DNA of 46,609 nucleotides, from NCBI GenBank assembly GCA_001464915.1, contig LNED01000021.1, positions 1 to 46,609 of the forward strand, read 5' to 3'. This stretch comes from Sphingomonadales bacterium Ga0077531. Its GTDB lineage: Bacteria; Pseudomonadota; Alphaproteobacteria; Sphingomonadales; Sphingomonadaceae. A program made the translations under genes and the position numbers. The notes below the pieces were generated by a model. It made no database searches, had not been told where the DNA came from, and worked only from the letters and a program-made list of their open reading frames with translations. Each line of letters opens with the position of its first letter. The stretch's first letter is position 1. Positions 1 to 9,015 of the stretch are shown one piece after another.

Positions 1-1397
1 AGGAACCACGCCTTGGCATCGGCGACGCTCATCGCCACCGGCACGGCGATATCGGTATCGACGATCCTGACGCTGAGCGCCTTTTCGTTCAGCCGCTTGC
101 CGCCGCACACTTCGCAGGGCTGCGCGGTCTGGTACTTCGACAGCTCTTCGCGCATCCAGGTGCTTTCGGTCTGGAGCAGGCGGCGGTTGAGGTTGCCGAT
201 CACGCCTTCGAACGCCTTGTTCACCGTGTATTCGCGGCGGCCGTCCTTGAAGGTCAGCGGCACCGGCATCCCGCCCGTGCCGTGGAGGATGATGAGCTTT
301 TGGTCGGGCTCCAGATCCTTCCACGGGGTTGTGAGGTTGAAGCCATACGCCTTGGCCAGCGAGGCCAGCACCTGCATGTAATAGGGCGACGGCGGGTTGG
401 ACTTGGCCCACGGCACCACCGCGCCTTGTTTGAGCGTCAGCGCCTCGTTCGGAACGACCAGTTGCGGGTCGAACAGCTGCTTCTCGCCGATCCCGTCGCA
501 GGCGGCGCACGCACCTTGCGGGGCGTTGAAGCTGAAGAGGCGCGGTTCGATCGCTTCGAGCGTGAAGCCGGAGACCGGGCAGGCGAACTTCTCGGAAAAG
601 ACGATGCGGTTGGGCGGCAGGCCGGCCCCCTTCATCGCGCCGCCCTGCTCTTCCGCTTCGCGCCCCGGCACCACGCCGTCGGCTAGATCGATATAGGCCA
701 GTCCTTCGGCCAGCTTGAGCGCCTGCTCAAAGCTGTCGGCGAGGCGCGTTTCGATGCCTTCTTTGACCGCGATCCGGTCAACCACCACTTCGATGTCGTG
801 CTTGAACTTCTTGTCGAGCGCAGGCGCGTCTTCGATGGCGTACATCTCGCCGTCGATCCGCACGCGGGTGAAGCCGTTGCGCTGCCATTCGGCCAGCTCC
901 TTGCGGTATTCGCCCTTGCGCCCGCGCACCACCGGGGCGAGCAGATAGGCGCGCGTGCCTTCGGGCAGGGTCATCACCCGGTCGACCATCTGGCTCACCG
1001 TCTGCGCCGAAATCGGCAGGCCGGTGGCGGGAGAATAGGGCGTGCCGACCCGCGCCCACAGCAGGCGCATGTAGTCATAGATTTCGGTGACAGTCGCCAC
1101 GGTCGAGCGCGGGTTGCGGCTGGTGGTCTTCTGCTCGATCGAAATCGCCGGGCTGAGGCCGTCGATATGCTCGACATCGGGCTTCTGCATCATTTCGAGG
1201 AACTGGCGCGCATAGGCGCTGAGGCTCTCAACGTAACGCCGCTGCCCCTCGGCATAGATGGTGTCGAACGCGAGGCTCGACTTGCCCGAGCCCGACAGCC
1301 CGGTGACCACGATCAGCGCATCGCGCGGCAGATCAATGTCGATACCCTTGAGGTTATGCTCGCGCGCACCGCGCACGCTGATTTTGGTGAGGCTCAT
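1..1397 (-). CDS. uvrA: UvrABC system protein A, N-terminal part (gene runs off the left edge)
   Basis: This is the damage-recognition ATPase of nucleotide excision repair, which works as a dimer that loads UvrB on damaged DNA. About 465 codons are visible from the ATG at 1397 and the frame stays open to the edge; the full protein is usually near 950 residues. The N-terminus reads [20 protein letters not shown], followed by the Walker A motif GLSGSGKSS at residues 33-41, then [15 protein letters not shown] and the [11 protein letters not shown] segment. Cysteine pairs of the first zinc module are present (FACPVSGF, then GACAACDG), although the first pair reads CPVSG where E. coli UvrA has CPICG. 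No clear Shine-Dalgarno sequence precedes the ATG. A LexA box lies 11 bases upstream, so SOS control is expected. Identification is very firm. Confidence 0.97.
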   Translation of the reverse strand, partial: MSLTKISVRGAREHNLKGIDIDLPRDALIVVTGLSGSGKSSLAFDTIYAEGQRRYVESLSAYARQFLEMMQKPDVEHIDGLSPAISIEQKTTSRNPRSTVATVTEIYDYMRLLWARVGTPYSPATGLPISAQTVSQMVDRVMTLPEGTRAYLLAPVVRGRKGEYRKELAEWQRNGFTRVRIDGEMYAIEDAPALDKKFKHDIEVVVDRIAVKEGIETRLADSFEQALKLAEGLAYIDLADGVVPGREAEEQGGAMKGAGLPPNRIVFSEKFACPVSGFTLEAIEPRLFSFNAPQGACAACDGIGEKQLFDPQLVVPNEALTLKQGAVVPWAKSNPPSPYYMQVLASLAKAYGFNLTTPWKDLEPDQKLIILHGTGGMPVPLTFKDGRREYTVNKAFEGVIGNLNRRLLQTESTWMREELSKYQTAQPCEVCGGKRLNEKALSVRIVDTDIAVPVAMSVADAKAWF

Positions 1398-1408
1398 GGG
1401 GGTGATCT

Positions 1409-1423
1409 GTTCCGGAAATGTTC
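1409..1423. promoter_or_regulatory. LexA (SOS) box of uvrA
   Basis: The plus strand shows GTTC, seven bases, GTTC, which is an exact match to the direct-repeat LexA operator known from alphaproteobacteria. It sits only 11 bases upstream of the uvrA start codon on the minus strand, so bound LexA would cover the start region of the message or the promoter. The motif and position are seen directly; repression by LexA is inferred from the family rule. Confidence 0.8.
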
Positions 1424-1796
1424 GCTGATGTAAAGGGCGGCGCGGCGGGCTATCCGCAACGCACCACAGATGGGGATGGCTTGCCTTGGTGCAACGGGCG
1501 GAGCGCCTTTCGGTTTCCGCCTGCCAACAGCGCCAAACCACGCACGATGCCGAGCCCAAAATGGGGCGCACCGGCTGCCAGATGCCAGCGCATGCGGCGC
1601 AGCGCCGGGAAAGGCGCGATTAAAATTCTAATGCCAATTGATTGAATAAAAACACTTATCTGGCCTTAAGTATCACCCCTATAGAAAACCTGAAGTCGCC
1701 CCCGCCGCCGCACTCCGCCAATCAGAACCCCTGATTACCGATCTGACGCCGGGGCTCTAGGGTCGCAACCTGGCGCACAAGCGGAAGATCGGCCAG

Positions 1797-1854
1797 GGGC
1801 CGGGACATGATGGAGGGCGCTTACCCCAAGGCGCATACCACCGTGTCCCGGCCC
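1797..1854. repeat. 11-bp perfect inverted repeat downstream of the ABC importer
   Basis: GGGCCGGGACA at 1797-1807 is the exact reverse complement of the bases at 1844-1854. Within the loop, GCGC and AAGGCGC can form a smaller stem. The element starts 7 bases past the end of the ATPase gene (minus strand), so it could end or stabilise that transcript. It lacks the run of Ts of a classical intrinsic terminator. Confidence 0.5.
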
Positions 1855-1860
1855 GCCTTT

Positions 1861-2631
1861 TCAGGGCACCTTCCCTACCACCAGCGCCAGCGCTCCGGGA
1901 TCACCCAGCCAGCGCGCCTTCACTCCCCAGCCTTGCGCGATCACGTCAGGCGACAGTGCCAGTTCGGGCGGGCCGTCGGCGATCAGATGGCCGTCTTTCA
2001 GCACAAGCACCCGGTCGGCATTGTTCATCGCGATGGCGAGATCGTGGAGAACCACGACGACGCCCTGCCCCAGCCGTTGATCACCCCTATCTCCGCCCCG
2101 CGCGCAGGCTTTGAGGTGCGCGACAAGGCTGAGCTGATGCGCCAGATCGAGCGCGGCGAGCGGCTCATCGGCGAGGATCCAGCGCGGGCTCCCGGCCAGC
2201 ACGCGGGCGAGCAGCACGCGCGCGCGCTCACCGCCCGATAGCTGGCTGACCGGACGATGGCGCAATGCTTCCAGGTCGAGCGCCGCTAGCGCCGCTGCGA
2301 CGTTGGCCCCGCCCCGGTCGCGCCACGGCAAGCGGCCCAATGTCACAAGGCTCTCCACCGCCACATCCCACGCGATTTCGGGCGACTGCGGCAGGTAGCC
2401 GATGCTTTGCGCACGGGCACGCGGCGCAAGACCGTCAAGCGGTGCGCCATCAAGCATCACGCGCCCATCAGTCGGTTCGAGTAATCCGGCCAAGCCGAGC
2501 AAAAGGCTCGATTTACCCGCGCCGTTGGGGCCGACAATCGCGGTGATCTGTCCGGATTTGAGCGTGGCAGAAAGGCGCGCCACCACCGGCTTGCCCCCAC
2601 GCATCAAGGTCAGGTTTTCCGCCGCCAGCAT
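1861..2631 (-). CDS. Metal-chelate (cobalamin/siderophore type) ABC importer, ATP-binding protein
   Basis: This is the cytoplasmic ATPase that powers the adjacent FecCD-type permease. The protein has 256 residues from the chosen start. Visible motifs are Walker A GPNGAGKSS at 34-42, the Q-loop glutamine near 82, the signature LSGGE at 131-135 and Walker B WILADEP at 151-157, followed by an H-loop region. The ATG at 2631 was chosen because it overlaps the permease stop codon as ATGA, typical of translational coupling; an upstream start would add 12 alanine-rich residues inside the permease gene. It is last in a three-gene operon. BtuD, FhuC and HmuV are alike in sequence, so whether the cargo is vitamin B12, a siderophore or haem cannot be decided here. 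Confidence 0.9.
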   Translation of the reverse strand: MLAAENLTLMRGGKPVVARLSATLKSGQITAIVGPNGAGKSSLLLGLAGLLEPTDGRVMLDGAPLDGLAPRARAQSIGYLPQSPEIAWDVAVESLVTLGRLPWRDRGGANVAAALAALDLEALRHRPVSQLSGGERARVLLARVLAGSPRWILADEPLAALDLAHQLSLVAHLKACARGGDRGDQRLGQGVVVVLHDLAIAMNNADRVLVLKDGHLIADGPPELALSPDVIAQGWGVKARWLGDPGALALVVGKVP

Positions 2632-3632
2632 CACAGCTTCCCCCGCCGCATTCGCAGCAGCAGCCACAGAAAAAACGGCGCGCCGATCAACGAGAGCGCA
2701 ATGCCGAGCCGCAGTTCGGTCACAAGCGGCAGGATGCGCACCACGCTGTCAGCGGCGAGCACCAGACAGGCACCCGCAAGCGCGCTCGGCACAATCAGGC
2801 TCGATGGCAGGCGGTCAGTGAGCGGGCGCACCAGATGCGGCACGACCAGCCCGACAAAGCCAATGATCCCCGCCACCGCGACGCTCGCGCCCACGGTCAG
2901 CCCGATGCCGACCACCAACAGCGCCAGCAGCCGCGCGGGATTGAGCCCAAGCGAACGCGCGGCCTCCTCCCCTAAGGTCAGCGCATCAAGGCTGCGGGCC
3001 GCCAGCGCCAGAACCGCCACTCCGGCGGCGACCAGCGGCGCGGCGAGCCACACCTCCCGCCACGAACGATCGGTCAGTGCGCCGTTGAGCCACAGCACGA
3101 TCTCTGACAGCGCGAACGGATTGGGCGCCAGCGTAATCGCCAGTGCGGTGAGCGCGCCGGCAAGGCTCGCCAGCATCAGCCCGGCGAGCGTGAACAGCGC
3201 AATCCCCCCGCCCACACCGCCTGCCGCATCTGATGACGTGCGCCCCGCGATCAGCGCAAGAAGCGCCATGCCAAGGCCCGCGCCGCCGAGCGCCATGACC
3301 GGCAGGCTCCACGCGGCAAAAGCGGGCGGAATCAACGGGGCAAACCAGAAACTCGCCACCGCGCCTAGCGCCGCCATCGGGGCGATGCCGAACAGTCCGG
3401 GATCGGCCAGCGGGTTGCGCAAATACCCCTGCATCGCCGCCCCGCTCGCGCCAAGGCCTGCGCCGATGATGGTCGCCAGCACTGCGCGAGGCAGGCGCAG
3501 TTCGGCGAGGATAAGGGCGGCGTTTTGCGGCCAATCGGCGCTGAACGGATTGATCCACACGCGGCCAGCTAACAGCGACAAAGGCAGCAGAACCGCCAGC
3601 AAAATGGCAAAGATCAGCGACGCACGGTTCAT
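2631..3632 (-). CDS. FecCD/BtuC-family ABC importer permease
   Basis: This is the inner-membrane channel subunit of the metal-chelate importer. It has 333 residues with about ten hydrophobic segments, as usual for the FecCD family. Typical family segments are visible: LRLPRAVLATIIGAGLGASG near the N-terminus, QGYLRNPLADPGLFGI, and the cytoplasmic coupling region VAGIIGFVGLVVPHLVRPL, with LGEEAARSLGLN just before it. The start codon overlaps the stop of the binding-protein gene as ATGA, and its own stop overlaps the ATPase start in the same way, so the three genes form one tightly coupled operon. The family is firm and the cargo is open. Confidence 0.92.
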   Translation of the reverse strand: MNRASLIFAILLAVLLPLSLLAGRVWINPFSADWPQNAALILAELRLPRAVLATIIGAGLGASGAAMQGYLRNPLADPGLFGIAPMAALGAVASFWFAPLIPPAFAAWSLPVMALGGAGLGMALLALIAGRTSSDAAGGVGGGIALFTLAGLMLASLAGALTALAITLAPNPFALSEIVLWLNGALTDRSWREVWLAAPLVAAGVAVLALAARSLDALTLGEEAARSLGLNPARLLALLVVGIGLTVGASVAVAGIIGFVGLVVPHLVRPLTDRLPSSLIVPSALAGACLVLAADSVVRILPLVTELRLGIALSLIGAPFFLWLLLRMRRGKL

Positions 3633-4483
3633 CGGCGGCGCTCCATCATCGCGCGGACCTCACGCAGCCGCGCCCGCGCCTTGGGGATGGTCGGCCCGCC
3701 GCAATAGAGCAATGCCGGATCGAGCGGCGCAATGGTTGTCGCCTTCATCGCGTCCGCCAGCAGCGGATGGCGCTGCCCCGGCGCATCGCCTGCCACCAGC
3801 ACCAGCGCCGGGGGATCGGCCAGCAGCACCTCCAGCGACACGTGATCGGCCTGACCCAGCCCGCGCGCGGCGGCGTGGTTGGTGAAGCCTTCGGCGCGCA
3901 GCAGTTCGGCGATCAGCGTCGCCTCACCCGCGACGATTTCGCCCGGCTGCCACAGCAGCGTTGCAATCGGCGCTCGGGCGGGCTGAGGAGTGGCTGCGGC
4001 AATGCGGTTTGCCAGCGCCTCACCCTTTGTCTCAGCTTCGACCAAGGCGGCCACATCGCGCACTTGCGCGATACTGGCAGCGATGCTCGTGGGGCTACCG
4101 AAGGTTTCAACCCGCAGACCCGCCCGTTCGAGCGCGCTGCGGGTCGGCTGAGGCAAGAATGTCGATGCGAGCACAATGTCGGGCTGAAGCGCGATGACTT
4201 CTTCCGCCGTACCGCCGGTTACGCCGTAGCGAACGGCGACGGCGGCGGGGATCGAGCTCGACCCCGGATCGCGGCTGTAGTGGGACAGCGCCAGAACTTG
4301 CGACGGCGCGGCCACTTCGATGAGGATCGCATCGATGCAGGGATTGAGGCTGACCACGGTGGGACGCTCGCTGGCTTCGCGCGGGGCGGCGGCAGGGGCG
4401 CAGCCCGCCATCAGCAGTGCACACGCCATCAGCGCGGCAATCCGCGCGCGCCCTTTCCCAAAGCTGCTGTGATCCCGCGCCAT
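3629..4483 (-). CDS. ABC importer substrate-binding lipoprotein (BtuF/FecB-like)
   Basis: This is the periplasmic receptor of the importer. The ATG at 4483 gives 284 residues; a longer reading to 4522 would start with TTG. The N-terminus is a lipoprotein signal with lipobox LLMAGC, placing the acylated Cys at residue 28. The mature part opens with PTVVSLNPCIDAILIEV and contains EEVIALQPDIVLAST, the two-lobe pattern of helical-backbone metal receptors (PF01497-like). It is first in the operon, divergent from the SleB-type hydrolase gene. The cobalamin label rests on general resemblance; no cobalamin riboswitch was recognised upstream, so an iron chelate is equally possible. Confidence 0.85.
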   Translation of the reverse strand: MARDHSSFGKGRARIAALMACALLMAGCAPAAAPREASERPTVVSLNPCIDAILIEVAAPSQVLALSHYSRDPGSSSIPAAVAVRYGVTGGTAEEVIALQPDIVLASTFLPQPTRSALERAGLRVETFGSPTSIAASIAQVRDVAALVEAETKGEALANRIAAATPQPARAPIATLLWQPGEIVAGEATLIAELLRAEGFTNHAAARGLGQADHVSLEVLLADPPALVLVAGDAPGQRHPLLADAMKATTIAPLDPALLYCGGPTIPKARARLREVRAMMERRR

Positions 4484-4630
4484 GTCCGGCCCCGCGATAG
4501 GGCGCAGTGCGGAAGCGTGCAAGCGCGCGCCGCCTTCGCATCGCTGCGGTTAAGCCCTCGACGCCACCTGTCCAGTTTCGGGACGCGGGCACGGCGCGCC
4601 CTCGCCGATGCGGGGCCTTGCGCGTAGGGG

Positions 4631-5767
4631 ATGCCGACAATGCCCCGCCCCGCCGCTTCTTTCGCGTTTATCGCGCCTGCCCGCCGGTTCAGCTGGCCCG
4701 CGCTAATAAAGGCGTGGCCCAAAAGCGGGCGCAAGCGGCTTGCCGTGCTGCTCGCTGCGCTCACCGTTCCCGCGATGGCCGCACCCGGGGGCTTCGGAAC
4801 CCTGCCCGGCCCGGCGGTCGAAAGCACCGCAGCGCTCGCCACCCGCAAAGCCGCTGCTGCCGCGCTGCCGTTTGAGCGGCCCGGGATGAGCTTTCCGGGC
4901 TCGGCGTTCTATTACATGGCCGATCCCGCCGGCGCGGCGCTGGTAGCGCTGCCCACTGCCGATCCGCTGAGTTCAGGCGCTGCCGAAGCCGGGCGAGAGC
5001 TTGGCGCGCTGATCGATGTCGGCTCTCCCGCCAAACCTTTTTTCTCCACCGGCGTCGGCCTCACCCACGGCCGCGCGGCTGAATGTCTGGCGCAGGCCGT
5101 GTGGTACGAAGCGGCGAGCGAAAGCGAAGCGGGCCAGCGCGCGGTGGCGCAGGTCGTGCTCAACCGCGTGGCGCACCCCTCATGGCCGTCGAGCGTGTGC
5201 GGGGTCGTGTACCAGGGATCGGAACGGCGCACCGGGTGCCAGTTCACCTTCACCTGCGATGGCAGCTTGGCGCGGCGGCCATCGGGGCTAAGCTGGGCGC
5301 GGGCACAGCGGGTTGCGGCGGACGCTCTGGCAGGCACCGTTTACGCGCCGGTGGGCCATGCGACTCATTACCATACGCTTTGGGTGAACCCTTACTGGGC
5401 CAAGACCCTCGATCACATCGGCACGATTGGCGCGCACCGGTTCTACCGCAATCGCGGCGCGAGCGGAGCGGCTTCGGCTTTCGCCACCACCTATGCCGGG
5501 TACGAACCAGCGGTCAGCGGTAGGACTAGCAGCATGGTGACGGCTATCCCCGCTTCGGCCAGCTATGACCCGGCTCCGGGCCGCCCGGTAATCGCCTATG
5601 ACATTGGCCCGGTGCCAGCCGCCGCCAAGGAGCCAGCTGCCTCCTCCCCCGCAGCCACACCGCAGGCCGAACCGACCTCGGGCACCGGAGCGGTGCGTGA
5701 GGAATATGCCCGCGCAGGCCAGTGGAAGGCGCAACCGGGCAAAGCCGCCGCGCCCGCAGCCGAATAA
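4631..5767 (+). CDS. SleB/CwlJ-type cell wall hydrolase, exported
   Basis: The protein has 378 residues with a long basic N-terminus and a signal-peptide core (KRLAVLLAALTVPAMA, about 35-50). Residues 151-275 match the Hydrolase_2 (PF07486) pattern: ECLAQAVWYEAASESEAGQR, then AVAQVVLNRVAHPSWP, a Cys-containing loop with CQFTFTCDG, and HATHYHTLWVNPYW. Glu160 in WYEA is the likely catalytic acid by family comparison. In spore formers this family cuts cortex peptidoglycan; in sphingomonads the copies presumably act on the ordinary wall. The C-terminal 100 residues are rich in Ala and Pro and look disordered. It is transcribed divergently from the ABC importer operon. The ATG at 4640 (residue 4) is an alternative start. 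Confidence 0.85.
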   Translation: MPTMPRPAASFAFIAPARRFSWPALIKAWPKSGRKRLAVLLAALTVPAMAAPGGFGTLPGPAVESTAALATRKAAAAALPFERPGMSFPGSAFYYMADPAGAALVALPTADPLSSGAAEAGRELGALIDVGSPAKPFFSTGVGLTHGRAAECLAQAVWYEAASESEAGQRAVAQVVLNRVAHPSWPSSVCGVVYQGSERRTGCQFTFTCDGSLARRPSGLSWARAQRVAADALAGTVYAPVGHATHYHTLWVNPYWAKTLDHIGTIGAHRFYRNRGASGAASAFATTYAGYEPAVSGRTSSMVTAIPASASYDPAPGRPVIAYDIGPVPAAAKEPAASSPAATPQAEPTSGTGAVREEYARAGQWKAQPGKAAAPAAE

Positions 5768-5904
5768 ACGCGGCCAACCGCAAAACACGGTTAAGCCCTT
5801 CGAAACCCTGTTACCACACCAAGCCTTAGCGGCGCGGGACTATAGCACCATCAACACGCGAAGCCTTTGATAGCGCGTGAAAACCAGTGCAGGAAGTCGC
5901 CCCC

Positions 5905-6234
5905 ATGTCCGTCCGTTTTGCCCCCGCCCACAATGCCGCCCGTCTGATCGGGTGGCACGCACGGGGGCGCGGGTTGGTGTGGCCAGCCCAGATGCGCGCC
6001 GCCAATGATGGCGCTGATAGCGCGCGGCCCACGGCCACCTTTGACCCGTTGCTGACCGATGCGCTGCGGCACTTTGCGGTGCATGGGCTTGGCGCGGTTG
6101 AGGCTGCTTTGACCGGGGCCGAGCAGGCGCGCGCCGATGGTGATGCAAATGCGAAAGACCGCTGGCTGGCAATCACACAGATGTTTGATCGCCGCCGTGC
6201 CGCAGCGGCAAATGCCGCCACCACCCCGGCTTAG
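5905..6234 (+). CDS. Hypothetical protein, 109 residues
   Basis: No family is recognised. The ATG at 5905 was chosen because AGGAAG lies 8 bases upstream; a GTG at 5887 in the same frame would add six residues but would put that motif inside the gene. The protein has no signal peptide or membrane segment. The first half is basic and rich in Ala; the second half is helical in character, from DPLLTDALRHFAVHGLGAVE to DRWLAITQMFDRRRA. It resembles small sphingomonad proteins of unknown function that contain an Ala-rich helical repeat. It stands alone between the wall hydrolase and the TCA cluster. Confidence 0.6.
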   Translation: MSVRFAPAHNAARLIGWHARGRGLVWPAQMRAANDGADSARPTATFDPLLTDALRHFAVHGLGAVEAALTGAEQARADGDANAKDRWLAITQMFDRRRAAAANAATTPA

Positions 6235-6267
6235 GGCACTTATCGCTGCGGTACGCGGTTCCCCTAA

Positions 6268-8062
<1,795 letters not shown>

Positions 8063-8066
<4 letters not shown>

Positions 8067-8953
8067 GCATCCTCGTAAACAAAGACACCAAGGTCATCAC
8101 CCAGGGGATGACCGGCAACACCGGCACCTTCCACACCCAGGCCGCGCTCGATTACGGGACGCAGATGGTCGGCGGCGTGACCCCCGGCAAGGGCGGCACC
8201 ACCCATATCGGCCTGCCGCAGTTCAACACCGTACGCGAAGCCAAGGCCGCGACCGGCGCGACCGCCAGTTGCATCTACGTGCCGCCGCCGTTCGCCGCTG
8301 ACGCGATCTGCGAAGCGATCGATGCCGAGATCGAACTGATCATCTGCATCACCGAAGGCATCCCGGTGCTCGACATGGTCCGCGCCAAGCGCGCCCTGTC
8401 GGGCTCCAAGTCGCGGCTGATCGGCCCCAACTGCCCCGGCGTGCTGACGCCCGGCGAATGCAAGATCGGGATCATGCCCGGTTCGATCTTCCAAAAGGGC
8501 AGCGTCGGCGTCGTCTCGCGCTCCGGCACGCTCACTTACGAAGCTGTGCACCAGACCACGATGGCGGGCCTCGGCCAGACCACCGCAGTCGGCATCGGCG
8601 GCGACCCGGTCAACGGCACCAACTTCATCGACGTGCTCGACCTGTTCCTCGACGATCCGGAAACCAAGAGCATCATCATGATCGGTGAGATCGGTGGTTC
8701 TGCGGAGGAGGAAGCGGCTGAATTCATCAAGGAACAGCGCGCAAAGGGCCGTTCAAAGCCGATGGTTGGCTTCATCGCCGGACGCACCGCCCCTCCGGGC
8801 CGCCGCATGGGTCACGCTGGCGCCATCGTCAGCGGCGGTCAGGGCGGCGCAGACGACAAGATTGCAGCGATGGAAGCAGCGGGCATCCGCGTCTCGCCCT
8901 CGCCATCAGAACTCGGCACCACGCTCGCCGGGTTGCTGAAAGAACTGGCCTAA
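8063..8953 (+). CDS. sucD: Succinyl-CoA ligase, alpha subunit
   Basis: With the beta subunit this enzyme converts succinyl-CoA to succinate while forming ATP or GTP. It has 296 residues, close to the family length. The N-terminal CoA-binding part shows [16 protein letters not shown] and GVTPGKGG. The ligase part shows the [10 protein letters not shown] loop, [15 protein letters not shown], and the active-site histidine that is transiently phosphorylated, His251 in [13 protein letters not shown]. The start overlaps the upstream stop as ATGA. No sucC lies next to it in this window, so the beta subunit must be encoded elsewhere. Confidence 0.96.
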
Positions 8954-8962
8954 CCGAATATC

Positions 8963-8986
8963 GGCCCCTCGCGCTTGCGGGGGGCC
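8963..8986 (+). other. GC-rich hairpin between sucD and sucA
   Basis: GGCCCC (8963-8968) pairs with GGGGCC (8981-8986), with an inner CGC/GCG stem. It fills the 62-base gap between sucD and sucA. No U-tract follows, so it is more likely an mRNA-stabilising or partial-attenuation element than a full terminator. Confidence 0.45.
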
Positions 8987-9015
8987 ATCCTTCCTCCTCC
9001 CCAGGAATTCCCCCG

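Larger units (their letters stand above)
1398..1860. other. Intergenic region between uvrA and the ABC importer, with hairpins
   Basis: No convincing gene lies here. The stretch around 1620-1690 is clearly AT-richer than its surroundings and may hold the uvrA promoter (minus strand), although no clean -35/-10 pair was found. A small inverted repeat AATCAG/CTGATT lies at 1720-1736. A perfect 11-bp inverted repeat pairs 1797-1807 with 1844-1854 around a 36-base loop, just beyond the stop codon of the ATPase gene. It may be a 3' hairpin of the importer message, but no U-tract follows on either strand. Confidence 0.5.

Noticed and set aside
1807..2241. Plus-strand open frame of 144 codons
   Set aside because: It lies opposite the ATPase gene and encodes no recognisable protein; codon pattern matches a shadow of the minus-strand gene.
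4484..4630. Possible cobalamin riboswitch upstream of the ABC importer
   Set aside because: No recognisable B12-box or conserved GCCACTG-type core was found on the minus strand, so the cargo cannot be inferred from regulation.
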